Positions 26,973 through 36,324 of a stretch of 64,000 nucleotides of DNA are shown piece after piece. The DNA is from Sphingobacteriaceae bacterium (GTDB lineage Bacteria; Bacteroidota; Bacteroidia; Sphingobacteriales; Sphingobacteriaceae). A program made the translations under genes and the position numbers. How positions within the stretch are numbered: the stretch's first letter is position 1; every line of letters starts with the position of its first letter. The DNA is taken from NCBI GenBank assembly GCA_029266635.1, contig JAQSWM010000002.1, positions 1 through 64,000 on the forward strand. Direction: 5' to 3'. The notes under the pieces were generated by a model. That model was not told where the DNA came from, did no database searches, and worked only from the letters and a program-made list of their open reading frames with translations.

Positions 26973-27311
26973 ATGGAAAATGTTTTGAAATATGATGGCT
27001 TTGTTGGGAGTGTGAAATATAATTCTGATGACAAGGTGTTTCACGGGAAAATAGAGTTTATAACTGACCTCGTGACCTTCGAAGGCCAGACAGTTGCTGA
27101 ACTGGAGGCTGCATTTACTGAGGCAGTGGAGGACTACAAGGAACTATGTTCCGCAGTGTCAAAAGATCCCAAAAAGAGTTTTTCAGGCGTTTTTAACGTT
27201 AGATTAAAACCTGAGTTGCATCAAAAAGCAGCTTTGTTATCTATTGAAAAGGGAGTGTCCTTAAATCAGCTGGTAAATGAAGCTTTGAACACTTATATTG
27301 TACATCAGTAA
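26973..27311 (+). CDS. hicB: HicB-family antitoxin
   Basis: 112 residues. The N-terminal half is a degenerate RNase H-like HicB fold (GFVGSVKYNSDDKVFHGKIE, FEGQTVAELEAAFTEAVEDY). The C-terminus is a ribbon-helix-helix DNA-binding segment (FNVRLKPELHQKAALLSIEK) that probably represses its own promoter. It neutralises HicA by direct binding. It is coupled to hicA with one base between them. Confidence 0.92.
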   Translation: MENVLKYDGFVGSVKYNSDDKVFHGKIEFITDLVTFEGQTVAELEAAFTEAVEDYKELCSAVSKDPKKSFSGVFNVRLKPELHQKAALLSIEKGVSLNQLVNEALNTYIVHQ

Positions 27312-27406
27312 CAGCTCGATATAATTTTGTGGGATGAACGGTAAATTGACTTAGTCTTTTTGCATAAACATCCCACTTTAGTAAATTGCCATTTTTGTGT
27401 GCTGCC

Positions 27407-27883
27407 ATGTTCACCTCAACCCTTCAAACACCTATCGGCCTGTTAGTTATTGAAGCATCTGATGATGCAGTTCAATACATCGGCTTTAAGGATGCTGTTG
27501 AGGAAGATCAAAGTGATTTGACGGAAATTGCTAAAAAACAATTCGAAGAGTACTTCAAAGGCAAAAGAAAGGAGTTTGATTTTCCTTTTTCGCAAGGTGG
27601 AAGCGAGTTTCAGCAGAAAGTCTGGAGCGAGCTGATAAAAGTCCAGCCTGGCAATCCAATCAGCTACGCAGCTCTCTCCCGACAGATGAACAGCCCGCTT
27701 GCCATTCGGGCAATAGCTTCAGCCAACGGTAAAAACAACCTGATGATCGTGGTGCCCTGCCATCGTATCATAGGCAGTAACGGCGACTTGGTAGGCTACT
27801 CCGCCGGATTGTGGCGCAAGAAATGGCTGCTCGACCACGAGGCTAAGATGATGGGCGTGGGGCAGGCGGTGCTTTCCTTGTAA
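27407..27883 (+). CDS. ogt: Methylated-DNA-[protein]-cysteine S-methyltransferase
   Basis: 158 residues from the ATG at 27407; a TTG at 27386 gives seven extra residues of no obvious use. The active-site motif VVPCHRIIGSNG holds acceptor Cys118, and FQQKVWSELIKVQPG plus SYAALSRQMNSPLAIRAIA form the DNA-binding helix region. It removes alkyl groups from O6-alkylguanine in a suicide reaction. No Ada regulatory domain. It ends directly against the convergent gldC gene. Confidence 0.94.
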   Translation: MFTSTLQTPIGLLVIEASDDAVQYIGFKDAVEEDQSDLTEIAKKQFEEYFKGKRKEFDFPFSQGGSEFQQKVWSELIKVQPGNPISYAALSRQMNSPLAIRAIASANGKNNLMIVVPCHRIIGSNGDLVGYSAGLWRKKWLLDHEAKMMGVGQAVLSL

Positions 27884-28222
27884 TTATTTGCTCGGCGGAG
27901 CCAATTCCATCTTTTCAGCAAAGTGCTCACAGTAATCCCGAAGATCGCCGATGATTGCCTCTTCTCCGGTTGCCCGTAAAAAACTGTCGCCCATGGTTTG
28001 TAAGGTTTCGTAAAAAAAGCGCTTCATTTCGTCCACAGGCATATCTTTCGTCCACAGGTCTATTCGCAGAGCATTTTTGTAATTGTGATCCCACAAGGCC
28101 AGCATCATTGATTTCACCGGTAACGCTTCCTTGGTTTTAGAATCTGTAGATTCCCAAAGGATGCTTTCAGGAACATTGTTATCGTCGAGCTCAATAGTGA
28201 GTTTTATTTCTGCTTTTTTCAT
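27884..28222 (-). CDS. gldC: Gliding motility-associated protein GldC
   Basis: 112 residues from the ATG at 28222 (MKKAEIKLTIELDDN). IDLWTKDMPVDEMKRFFYET is the hallmark of GldC, a small cytoplasmic protein needed for or aiding gliding in Flavobacterium. The usual partner gldB is not beside it, and no other gld gene is in the window. GldC is also found in non-gliding Bacteroidota, so it does not prove motility. Confidence 0.9.
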   Translation of the reverse strand: MKKAEIKLTIELDDNNVPESILWESTDSKTKEALPVKSMMLALWDHNYKNALRIDLWTKDMPVDEMKRFFYETLQTMGDSFLRATGEEAIIGDLRDYCEHFAEKMELAPPSK

Positions 28223-28262
28223 TATCGGATTTTGATGCTGATTGCTAAAATCAGCTGAGGTG

Positions 28263-28514
28263 TTATCTTGAAAGTAATAGTATAAAAACGGCAACAAAGA
28301 TGATGAATAGAGCTTCGATAATCCAAATTCGTTTTAGATCCTTTACGAAGCGCCTGAACAGTAAATCGGTTACAAATGTGAGTGCTGCGATCACAAACAT
28401 GGATACTGCTCCCAGAAATCGCATGCCGTTTTCATCCGGAAATAAGAGCATGTAGGCGATTCCGACAATTAGGATTGAGGAAACGATGTTTAAAGGTGTT
28501 AACCTGAATTTCAT
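28263..28514 (-). CDS. Small membrane protein, unknown
   Basis: 83 residues with three hydrophobic segments (~7-25, ~32-52, ~63-81) and a basic loop (FRRFVKDLKR). I do not recognise a family. Its ATG overlaps the stop of the upstream DEAD-box helicase gene (ATGA), so it is translationally coupled to it and lies 40 bp before gldC. Confidence 0.7.
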   Translation of the reverse strand: MKFRLTPLNIVSSILIVGIAYMLLFPDENGMRFLGAVSMFVIAALTFVTDLLFRRFVKDLKRIWIIEALFIIFVAVFILLLSR

Positions 28515-29917
28515 TTCTTCTTCGCCTTGTCGAACTTAATACCCTTCTTCTTCGGCGCAGGCCGCTGTTTACCATCCTTGCCGATGATCATCTTTTTGGC
28601 TTTGTCTGCACCAAACTTTTGATACTTTGCACTGCCGGCTTTTTTGCTCTTGGCGCTATCTGACTTTGTGTTCTTCGCCTTTTTCTCATGAAAAGCACCT
28701 TTGAACTCAGGATTTTCCTTCCGTTTTTGCAGGTCAATCTCTTTGTCGATAGCCTGCCGCTCATCGTAACCTGTTTCTTCCACAAATACTCCTTCCGGAA
28801 TTGGAGAAACGGGGATGGACTGGCGGATCAGCTTTTCGATCTTTCGGATATAGTATTCTTCGGATTTTGTGCAAAATGTGATGGCTTCTCCGAGGTTGTA
28901 GGCTCTGCCCGTGCGTCCTATGCGGTGCACGTAATCCTCAATAATAATAGGCACATCGAAGTTGATAACGTGGCTCACGTGGCTCACATCCAGCCCGCGG
29001 GCAGCAATATCGGTAGCAACCAAAATGCGCACATCGCCATCTTTAAAGGCGTTGATGGAGTTCATGCGGGTGTTTTGGCCTTTGTTCGAGTGGATCACCC
29101 GAACCTGATCCCGCCCGTAACGCCGCTCCAGGTAGTGGAAAATATTATCGGCAACTACCTTGGTTTTGCAGAATATGATCAAGCGGTTAAACTCATCTAC
29201 ATTCTTCAGCAAATGCTGAAGCAAATTTAGCTTGGTTTTCAGGTTCGGCACTTGATACAAAACCTGGTTTACGGTCTCCGCCGGAGTTGCCTGCTCCGCA
29301 ACCTCTACTACAGTCGGAAACTTCAGGAAATCGCCTGATATTTTATGGACCAGCTCGCTCATGGTAGCCGAGAACAGCAGGTTTTGGCGCTTTCGCGGAA
29401 CCACTTCCAGTATCCTGTGTAAAGAGCCGATGAAACCCATATCCATCATCTTGTCTGCCTCGTCTAAAACCATGAACTGCAAATACTGCGTGTTGATATT
29501 TCCGGCAAGGTAAAGATCAAGAAAGCGGCCAGGTGTGGCTACCAGAATGTCTATTCCTTTTTTTATTTCGGCTATTTGCGTTTTCGGTCCGAGTCCGCCA
29601 TAGATAACAGTGGTGCGCAGATCGGTGTATTTTGAAAAAATCCCTATGTGTTCAGCAATTTGCAGGGCTAGCTCTCTGGTTGGAGCAAGGATGAGCGCCC
29701 GGGCATCGTTACCTTGAGCGTACTTCAGCTTCATCAGCATAGGCAAAACGTAGGCTGCGGTTTTGCCGGTGCCGGTTTGTGCGATGCCCATGATATCCTG
29801 GCCTGCGAGGACGGGCGTGATCGCCTTTTGCTGAATGGGCGTTGGCTCAGTAAATCCGGCGTCCGCCACAGCGTTTAAAATTTGCTTGTTCAGCTTAAAA
29901 TCTTCAAATGAAGGCAT
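28511..29917 (-). CDS. DEAD-box RNA helicase
   Basis: 468 residues from the ATG at 29917 (MPSFEDFKLNKQI). All helicase motifs are present: Q motif (EPTPIQQKAITPVL), I (AQTGTGKTAAYVL), Ia (PTRELALQI), II (VLDEADKMMDMGF), III (FSATMSE), IV-V (ATDIAARGLDVSHV) and VI (HRIGRTGRA). The C-terminal ~60 residues are a Lys-rich tail, typical of RhlE-like helicases that act on RNA or ribosome assembly. A TAnnTTTG box lies 5 bp before the start. Confidence 0.94.
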   Translation of the reverse strand: MPSFEDFKLNKQILNAVADAGFTEPTPIQQKAITPVLAGQDIMGIAQTGTGKTAAYVLPMLMKLKYAQGNDARALILAPTRELALQIAEHIGIFSKYTDLRTTVIYGGLGPKTQIAEIKKGIDILVATPGRFLDLYLAGNINTQYLQFMVLDEADKMMDMGFIGSLHRILEVVPRKRQNLLFSATMSELVHKISGDFLKFPTVVEVAEQATPAETVNQVLYQVPNLKTKLNLLQHLLKNVDEFNRLIIFCKTKVVADNIFHYLERRYGRDQVRVIHSNKGQNTRMNSINAFKDGDVRILVATDIAARGLDVSHVSHVINFDVPIIIEDYVHRIGRTGRAYNLGEAITFCTKSEEYYIRKIEKLIRQSIPVSPIPEGVFVEETGYDERQAIDKEIDLQKRKENPEFKGAFHEKKAKNTKSDSAKSKKAGSAKYQKFGADKAKKMIIGKDGKQRPAPKKKGIKFDKAKKK

Positions 29918-29921
29918 GGAA

Positions 29922-29929
29922 CAAAGATA
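29922..29929 (-). promoter_or_regulatory. -7 promoter box of DEAD-box helicase
   Basis: The - strand reads TATCTTTG, a perfect TAnnTTTG, ending 5 bp before the ATG at 29917, which supports that start and implies a leaderless or near-leaderless transcript. No -33 element seen. Confidence 0.35.
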
Positions 29930-30001
29930 GGGTTTTGGATTTGTTGAAGATTGCAGGCCGGGAGGCATGTGTCTGGAATTAAAATCCGAAATTGCGGCAC
30001 C

Positions 30002-31342
30002 ATGTCAACTACGTTAATAAAAGCTGCCACCGTTGTAAATGAAGGAACACAGTTCGTTTCCGATGTTCTGATCAAAGACGGATTTTTTGAGAAAATTGCT
30101 CCGCAAATTAACTCGCACGCTGATCTGGAAGTTAATGCAGAAGGCAAATATCTCTTGCCGGGATGCATTGATGACCAAGTGCACTTCCGTGAGCCCGGGC
30201 TAACACATAAAGCCGACATTTTTTCCGAAAGCCGGGCTGCTGTTGCAGGCGGGATCACCTCGTTTATGGAGATGCCGAACACAGTTCCCAACACGTTAAC
30301 ACAGCAATTGCTTGAACAGAAATATCAAATCGCTGCTCAGAAGTCGCTGGCGAACTATTCTTTTTACATGGGCGCTGCTAACAACAATCTGGATGAGGTC
30401 CTAAAAACCGATGCCCGGAATGTTTGCGGGGTGAAGGTTTTTATGGGATCTTCCACCGGGAATATGCTGGTTGATAATGAGAAAACACTGGAAGGGATTT
30501 TCTCTAATTCTCCGATGCTCATCGCCACACATTGCGAGGATGAAGCAACTATTCAGCACAATCTTCAAAAGTTTAAGGAGGAATACGGAGATGCGCTGAC
30601 TCCCGAAATGCATCCGCTCATCCGCAGTGCCGAAGCGTGTTATACATCCTCTTCATTTGCTGTGAATCTGGCAAAAAAGCATGGCTCTCGCCTGCATGTA
30701 CTCCATATTTCTACCGCGATTGAAACAGCATTGTTTGATAACTCGATTCCTCTAAAGGACAAAAAAATTACCGCTGAAGCCTGTATTCATCATCTTTGGT
30801 TTTCTGATGAAGATTATTTGAAAAAAGGAAACTGGATCAAGTGGAACCCGGCAATCAAAACTGCCGTTGACCGGGAGGAAATCTTAAAGGCTGTTCTGGA
30901 TGGACGTATTGATGTGATCGCCACAGACCATGCGCCGCATACTATCGAGGAAAAGTTTCAGCCATATTCCAAAGCTCCCTCAGGCGGACCGCTGGTTCAG
31001 TATGCGCTCGTAGCAATGCTTGACCTATATCATCAAGGGAAAATAAGTCTGGAACAAGTTGTGGAAAAAATGGCGCATAATCCTGCAGTTTGCTTCAGGG
31101 TGGAGAAGCGGGGTTTTATCCGCGAAGGCTATTGGGCAGACCTCGTGCTTGTTGATCTTGACAAGCCAACTGATGTGAATCGTGATCAAATTCTTTCTAA
31201 ATGCGGCTGGAGCCCCTTTGAGGGTCAGGAATTTCGTTCGTCTGTGAGCCACACGTTTGTGTCGGGGAACCTGGTTTACAGCGACGGGCAGATTGTTGAG
31301 CCTTCAAGAGGGAAAAGGCTGGAGTTCATGGTAGGAAGTTAA
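30002..31342 (+). CDS. pyrC: Dihydroorotase
   Basis: 446 residues from the ATG at 30002; the open frame extends upstream to 29951. It closes carbamoyl-aspartate to dihydroorotate in pyrimidine synthesis. Amidohydrolase landmarks: DDQVHFREPGLTHKAD, a Lys in GVKVFMGSSTGNM (the carboxylated bridging residue), ATHCED, HVLHIST and ATDHAPHT. The first metal His of the usual HxH is Gln59 here; the same Gln is present, as I recall, in Bacteroidota dihydroorotases including the Porphyromonas gingivalis enzyme. CGWSPFEG near the C-terminus is also typical. No other pyr gene adjoins it. Confidence 0.92.
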   Translation: MSTTLIKAATVVNEGTQFVSDVLIKDGFFEKIAPQINSHADLEVNAEGKYLLPGCIDDQVHFREPGLTHKADIFSESRAAVAGGITSFMEMPNTVPNTLTQQLLEQKYQIAAQKSLANYSFYMGAANNNLDEVLKTDARNVCGVKVFMGSSTGNMLVDNEKTLEGIFSNSPMLIATHCEDEATIQHNLQKFKEEYGDALTPEMHPLIRSAEACYTSSSFAVNLAKKHGSRLHVLHISTAIETALFDNSIPLKDKKITAEACIHHLWFSDEDYLKKGNWIKWNPAIKTAVDREEILKAVLDGRIDVIATDHAPHTIEEKFQPYSKAPSGGPLVQYALVAMLDLYHQGKISLEQVVEKMAHNPAVCFRVEKRGFIREGYWADLVLVDLDKPTDVNRDQILSKCGWSPFEGQEFRSSVSHTFVSGNLVYSDGQIVEPSRGKRLEFMVGS

Positions 31343-31517
31343 AACGAAGTCAGATACGAACAAATTTTTCTTCCGCCATTGCATCTTCAATTAAATTCGC
31401 ATTATATTTATTCTTTCAAACTCGCAGAAATCAGCATATTATTGCAAATTCCTGCATTGCAGTTAAAAAATCAAACTATACATATTGAACAAGTAATCTT
31501 ACCCTAATTCAGCAATT

Positions 31518-34500
31518 ATGAAAAAAGCCTTACTTATTTTATGCAATCTCCTGATTTGTTTTTCGGTTATTGCGCAAACCCAAACGGTGACTGGAGTGGT
31601 CACCTCCTCCGGCGACGGGACCACCGTGCCCGGAGCTACTATAACAGTTAAGGGCACAAGCAGGGGCGTGGCAACAGATGCCCGGGGCTCCTATTCCATC
31701 AGCAATGTGCCGTCAAATGCAACGTTAATTATTTCTGCTATTGGTTACGAGAATACAGAGATTTCTGTTAGTGGCCGACAGGTGATAAACGTTGCATTAA
31801 AGGAAAATCTTCAACAGCTCAATGAAGTGATGGTTGTGGCTTACGGAACTGCTAATAAGCAATCATATACTGGTTCGGCAACCGTGGTAAACCAGTCGGA
31901 GATAAAAGATCCCCCGAATACTTCTTTTGAAAGTGCTCTGAGCGGCAAGGTGCCCGGGCTACAAGTTACATCTTCTTCAGGCCAGGCCGGATCTACACCC
32001 AGCATCAGGATACGTGGTATAGGATCTATGAGCGCATCAAATGAACCATTATATGTCATAGATGGAGTTCCGGTTGTTTCAGGGAATGCAGGTCAGTTAA
32101 GTGATTATACTTTTGCTACTAACAACATCATGAGCACCCTGAATCCTGCAGATATCGAGTCTATTACTGTATTGAAGGATGCAGCTGCATCTTCTTTATA
32201 CGGGTCCAGGGCTGCAAATGGTGTAATCCTCATAACCACAAAACGTGGGAAGCAAGGGAAGCCAACTATTAACTTTAAATCTTCAATTGGATTTACCCCA
32301 TCCTGGGCTACTGATAATTATGAACCTGCAGGAGTGCAAGAGCAGATAAATATGTTATACAGCATCCTTTATGATTCGCGTATTACATCGGGCAGAACAC
32401 CGGCACAAGCTAACGAGCAGACGCTGATGAGATTGAATTCCAGAAACTGGTCACCCGGCTCAAGCTATGGAAATCCGACAACTTCGTACGGATTCGGGAT
32501 GCATGGTTACCAATTTTCCACCACTGGGATTAGTAGTAACGAAAATGTAATAATAAAAGGCAAGACCGACGGGGTTGAAAACAGAGACGGGAAATTTTTT
32601 GACTGGGAAGATGCCCTTTTTGAAACAGGTCAGTATCAAACCAACGATCTTTCAGTAAGCGGTGGCGATGAAAATACTACATACTATTCTTCGTTTTCTT
32701 ATACAAAAGACCAAAGCAGGATTAAGCTTAATGACTTTGACCGCATCTCAGGCCGCATAAACCTCTCGCAAAAAGTTGGGAAAGCTGTTGAATTTATATC
32801 AAATGTAAATGTTGCCAGAAGTGGGCAGTCAGGATATAATGACACAAGAAATAATAGCTCAAACTATTTTATGCAGTCCAGAAACTTGCTGTGGCCTTTT
32901 TATTGGCCTACTGATTATAAGACTGGGCAACCGTATACCGCAAGGTTTGGAAGTTTAGCTCAAAACAATGTTTACTATGATAATGAATGGGAGAACAGTT
33001 CTATAACCCGGCGAATAACCGCTAATGAAACGGTTAATATAAAGTTTCTGCCTGAACTGAATCTTCGGTCTATTTTCTCGTATGACAATGCACAAATTAA
33101 GGACCATATCTATTACAGTGCTTTGCATTTCAATGCCGCTGCTACAAACGGAGCAGTTAATGATATGACTACTAATAACAACAAATTAGTGTCGTCTACA
33201 ACGCTGAATTACAATAAGTCCTTTGGCTTGCATAATCTTGGTTTGCTGGTGGGCTTTGAGGCTGAAAAAAATATGACTGACTTTGAGCGCTCTTCAGGAA
33301 CAGATCTTCCGTCTAGTTCATTGCACACTGTGGCTACTGCCGGTGTGCAAACTGCCAACGCTTACGAGTTTGGTAACTCAATATTATCGGGTTTATCTCG
33401 TGCGGAGTACAACTATAATAAAAAGTATTTCCTATCTGCGTCTTACCGCCGTGATGGTTCTTCAAAGCTCGGCCCTGAAACACGATGGGGAGACTTCTGG
33501 TCTGTTGGCGGTGCCTGGAACATCAGCAATGAGACTTTCATGGACAATATGGATTACATCAGCAACTTACGATTGAGAGCTTCCTACGGTACAAACGGAA
33601 CATTGCCGATAAATAACTTTGGATGGAGATCGTTAACCAGCTATACTTCTAAATACAACGGAAAAGCAGGCGGAACAATTAGTACAATTGTGGATCCAAA
33701 CCTTACCTGGGAAACCAGCTATTCGTCGAACATAGGTTTAGAATTTGGACTACTAGACCAACGTATTAACGGTACTATTGAGTATTTCAATCGTGATTCA
33801 AAAGATCTCCTTCAGGACGTGCCAATTTCAATGGTAACCGGATTTGGTTCAACCTTGAAAAATGTGGGTGAAATAAACAACCATGGCCTGGAAATCTCAT
33901 TGGGTGGTGATATTATCCGGAATAAAAACGTAAGATGGAGCGCAAGCATCAACACTGCACTGATAAAGACTAACGTCACTAAACTCTACAAGACCGAGGG
34001 GCAGGCAAATGGCCAGGATATCATTTGGTATGATCCAACCGGCTCAGATTCAAGAGCTCAGTTTATTTATCGCGAAGGGCAGCCAACACTTTCATTTTAT
34101 GGTTATGAGTGGGGAGGGGTCGATCCAACGAATGGAAGAAACGTTTGGTTTGTAAATGATCCACAGAGCTCAACCGCGGGAGATTTTCAACTGGACGGCA
34201 GAGGTGCTACTTACAATTATTCAAAAGCAAATTATACTATCATCGGCAATGCAACACCAAAAGCATATGGTGGATTAAATACCGACGTAGAATTTAAGGG
34301 CATATCTTTAGGGTTGAACTTCAATTATAAAATTGGCGGCGACTTATATGACGGTGCGTATAAAGATGTGGCCGACGACGGATATTATTGGGAAAGAATA
34401 AGGTCGGAAGATTCTTATGAAAATATGTGGACTGCACAAAATCCTACCGGCACATTGCCACGACTGGAGGGCACAGATTTAACGGATCCTCAACAATACA

Positions 34501-34745
34501 GCAGCCGCCAATTACACAGTGCAAGCTTTTTAAGGCTGAAACAGATTACCTTGGGTTATAATATACCTAAGTCCGTTATTGGCCACATCGGAGTGTCAAA
34601 TGCAAGGCTGTATCTGAACGGAACTAACCTGCTCACTTTTTCAAAATACAAGATTGCAGATCCGGAAGTAAATCAGTACGGAACACGTGGCTGGGAAACC
34701 CCATTTGGCAAAACATACACTATGGGAATTGAAATTGGTTTCTAA
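31518..34745 (+). CDS. SusC/RagA family TonB-linked outer membrane protein
   Basis: 1075 residues. Signal peptide ends near VIAQ. A carboxypeptidase-regulatory-like Ig domain (~22-105, SISNVPSNATLIISAIGYEN) is followed by the plug with the SusC hallmark VLKDAAASSLYGSRAANG (~220-240) and a 22-strand barrel ending in Phe (MGIEIGF). It imports oligosaccharides or peptides with TonB energy, capped by the SusD partner. susD overlaps its stop by one base (TAATG). No glycoside hydrolase, sensor or regulator gene adjoins, so the substrate cannot be guessed. Confidence 0.95.
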   Translation: MKKALLILCNLLICFSVIAQTQTVTGVVTSSGDGTTVPGATITVKGTSRGVATDARGSYSISNVPSNATLIISAIGYENTEISVSGRQVINVALKENLQQLNEVMVVAYGTANKQSYTGSATVVNQSEIKDPPNTSFESALSGKVPGLQVTSSSGQAGSTPSIRIRGIGSMSASNEPLYVIDGVPVVSGNAGQLSDYTFATNNIMSTLNPADIESITVLKDAAASSLYGSRAANGVILITTKRGKQGKPTINFKSSIGFTPSWATDNYEPAGVQEQINMLYSILYDSRITSGRTPAQANEQTLMRLNSRNWSPGSSYGNPTTSYGFGMHGYQFSTTGISSNENVIIKGKTDGVENRDGKFFDWEDALFETGQYQTNDLSVSGGDENTTYYSSFSYTKDQSRIKLNDFDRISGRINLSQKVGKAVEFISNVNVARSGQSGYNDTRNNSSNYFMQSRNLLWPFYWPTDYKTGQPYTARFGSLAQNNVYYDNEWENSSITRRITANETVNIKFLPELNLRSIFSYDNAQIKDHIYYSALHFNAAATNGAVNDMTTNNNKLVSSTTLNYNKSFGLHNLGLLVGFEAEKNMTDFERSSGTDLPSSSLHTVATAGVQTANAYEFGNSILSGLSRAEYNYNKKYFLSASYRRDGSSKLGPETRWGDFWSVGGAWNISNETFMDNMDYISNLRLRASYGTNGTLPINNFGWRSLTSYTSKYNGKAGGTISTIVDPNLTWETSYSSNIGLEFGLLDQRINGTIEYFNRDSKDLLQDVPISMVTGFGSTLKNVGEINNHGLEISLGGDIIRNKNVRWSASINTALIKTNVTKLYKTEGQANGQDIIWYDPTGSDSRAQFIYREGQPTLSFYGYEWGGVDPTNGRNVWFVNDPQSSTAGDFQLDGRGATYNYSKANYTIIGNATPKAYGGLNTDVEFKGISLGLNFNYKIGGDLYDGAYKDVADDGYYWERIRSEDSYENMWTAQNPTGTLPRLEGTDLTDPQQYSSRQLHSASFLRLKQITLGYNIPKSVIGHIGVSNARLYLNGTNLLTFSKYKIADPEVNQYGTRGWETPFGKTYTMGIEIGF

Positions 34746-36223
34746 TGAATTATAAGACGAAAATGAAAAAGATAATTATACTATTTACGGGTTTGATCAT
34801 GCTGGGAGCTTCTTCCTGCAGCGATTTTCTTGACGTTAAGCCTACGAATTCTGGCGATTCTAAGGAGTCGGTCAAAACTCCTGCTGATGCTCAAGTGATG
34901 ATCAACGGATTAATGCGTAACATGATCAGCTCTGATTACTATGGGCGGAATTTTGTTTTGTATGGCGATGTGAAAGGCGGAGATCTGACCATCTACTCTC
35001 AGGGACGGGGGCTTGATGGACTTTATACCTTCAATCACCTGCCGAGCACCGGAAGCAACTCCGGCTTCTGGTCGCAGATTTACTATTCCATCCTCCAGGC
35101 GAACAGTTTGCTGGATGGCATTAAAAAGCAAGAAGCTGCGGGAGTATCAGGATTTGACAGTTACAAGGGACAGGCGCTTACAGCCAGAGCTCTAATGTAC
35201 TTCGATTTGGTTCGTTTATATGGAAAGGCCTACGATGATGATAAAACATCTTACGGAGTTCCAAATATCACAGAACCTCTTGATGCCGCCGCTCAACCAC
35301 TGCGTGCAACAGTAGAGCAGAATTATGCGCAAATCCTCGCCGATTTGAAAGCTGGTGCTCCTTTACTTTCCAAAGCAAAAACACCCGGCTATATTAACTA
35401 CTGGACTAATATCGCTTTGCAGGCAAGAGTTTATTTGTATATGAAAGACTATACAAATGCTCTAAAGTATGCAGAGGAGATTATCACAAGCACTGTTTAT
35501 CCTGCCAGTGCACTTTACAGCAATTCAAATTGGGTGAGCTCATGGGCTTCGCAGTCTGGTTCCGAATCTATTTTTGAACTGGTAATTACTCCCACAGAAG
35601 GAGATTTAACCTCCAGCTCTTTAGGATCATATCTGAGGCGCAAAGGACATAACACAAGTACTGTGTTGGGCTGGTTTATGGCAAGTGATTACTACTTAAA
35701 TCTGCTGAAACAAGATCCTACAGATGTAAGGTGGGGTATTTTAGCTGCCGATGAAAGCTCTTCAACACGTCTCGGGGCCGTTTATAAATACAGCGGAAGC
35801 ACCACTTTAGCCGGCGATGGAAAAGGAAACGCAAGTGCTGTGAATATCAAAGTAATCAGGCTCTCTGAAATTTACCTGATTGCTGCCGAAGCTGCTCTTT
35901 CTATCGATAAAGCAAAAGCTGCAAGCTATCTTAACGCAATTCGCAAACGCTCGCCAGCTTTAGTGCCAGCTACTGCGTTGACTGTCAATCTTGATATGAT
36001 TTTGGATGAACGGCGTAAGGAACTCATCGGCGAAGGCCATATATTCTTTGATATGATCCGTTTAAACAAAACCATTACCTTTAATGATGAGTTTGGCGCT
36101 ATCGCGGTAACAACAAGGCCAAAGAATATAACCCGAGCTTTTTATAGAACTCGTCTGCCAATTTCTAATGCTGAAATAAACGCAAACCCGGGGCTGAAAC
36201 CACAGCAGAATTCCGGATATTAG
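34745..36223 (+). CDS. SusD/RagB family nutrient-binding lipoprotein
   Basis: 492 residues; ATG at 34745 overlaps the susC stop and a second in-frame ATG at 34763 starts directly at the signal. Lipobox in LGASSCSDFLDVKPT, a typical SusD start. The TPR-helical body (LTARALMYFDLVRLYGKAY, LQARVYLYMKDYTNALKYAE) and C-terminal RKELIGEGHIFFDMIRLNK match SusD. It binds substrate at the cell surface and lids the SusC barrel. A terminator follows at once. Confidence 0.95.
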   Translation: MNYKTKMKKIIILFTGLIMLGASSCSDFLDVKPTNSGDSKESVKTPADAQVMINGLMRNMISSDYYGRNFVLYGDVKGGDLTIYSQGRGLDGLYTFNHLPSTGSNSGFWSQIYYSILQANSLLDGIKKQEAAGVSGFDSYKGQALTARALMYFDLVRLYGKAYDDDKTSYGVPNITEPLDAAAQPLRATVEQNYAQILADLKAGAPLLSKAKTPGYINYWTNIALQARVYLYMKDYTNALKYAEEIITSTVYPASALYSNSNWVSSWASQSGSESIFELVITPTEGDLTSSSLGSYLRRKGHNTSTVLGWFMASDYYLNLLKQDPTDVRWGILAADESSSTRLGAVYKYSGSTTLAGDGKGNASAVNIKVIRLSEIYLIAAEAALSIDKAKAASYLNAIRKRSPALVPATALTVNLDMILDERRKELIGEGHIFFDMIRLNKTITFNDEFGAIAVTTRPKNITRAFYRTRLPISNAEINANPGLKPQQNSGY

Positions 36224-36241
36224 AACCTCCATAACTTTGTT

Positions 36242-36278
36242 AAAGCCCAAATGCGTTCAGCGTGTTTGGGCTTTTTCT
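36242..36278 (+). terminator. Terminator after SusD
   Basis: A 14-bp stem (36242-36255 with 36261-36274, two G-T pairs), loop ttcag, followed by T's. It ends the SusC/SusD unit about 20 bp after the stop. Confidence 0.85.
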
Positions 36279-36304
36279 TTACCAAAATTCAACATTCCTA
36301 AATG

Positions 36305-36312
36305 TACCTTTG
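36305..36312 (+). promoter_or_regulatory. -7 promoter box of hscA
   Basis: TACCTTTG, a perfect TAnnTTTG, 12 bp before the ATG at 36325. It supports the ATG start over the longer open frame that begins inside the preceding terminator. Confidence 0.45.
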
Positions 36313-36324
36313 CTCATATCGATT

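Noticed and set aside
28688-29230. 180-residue + strand open frame inside the DEAD-box helicase
   Set aside because: Antisense shadow of a gene with all helicase motifs; no family features.
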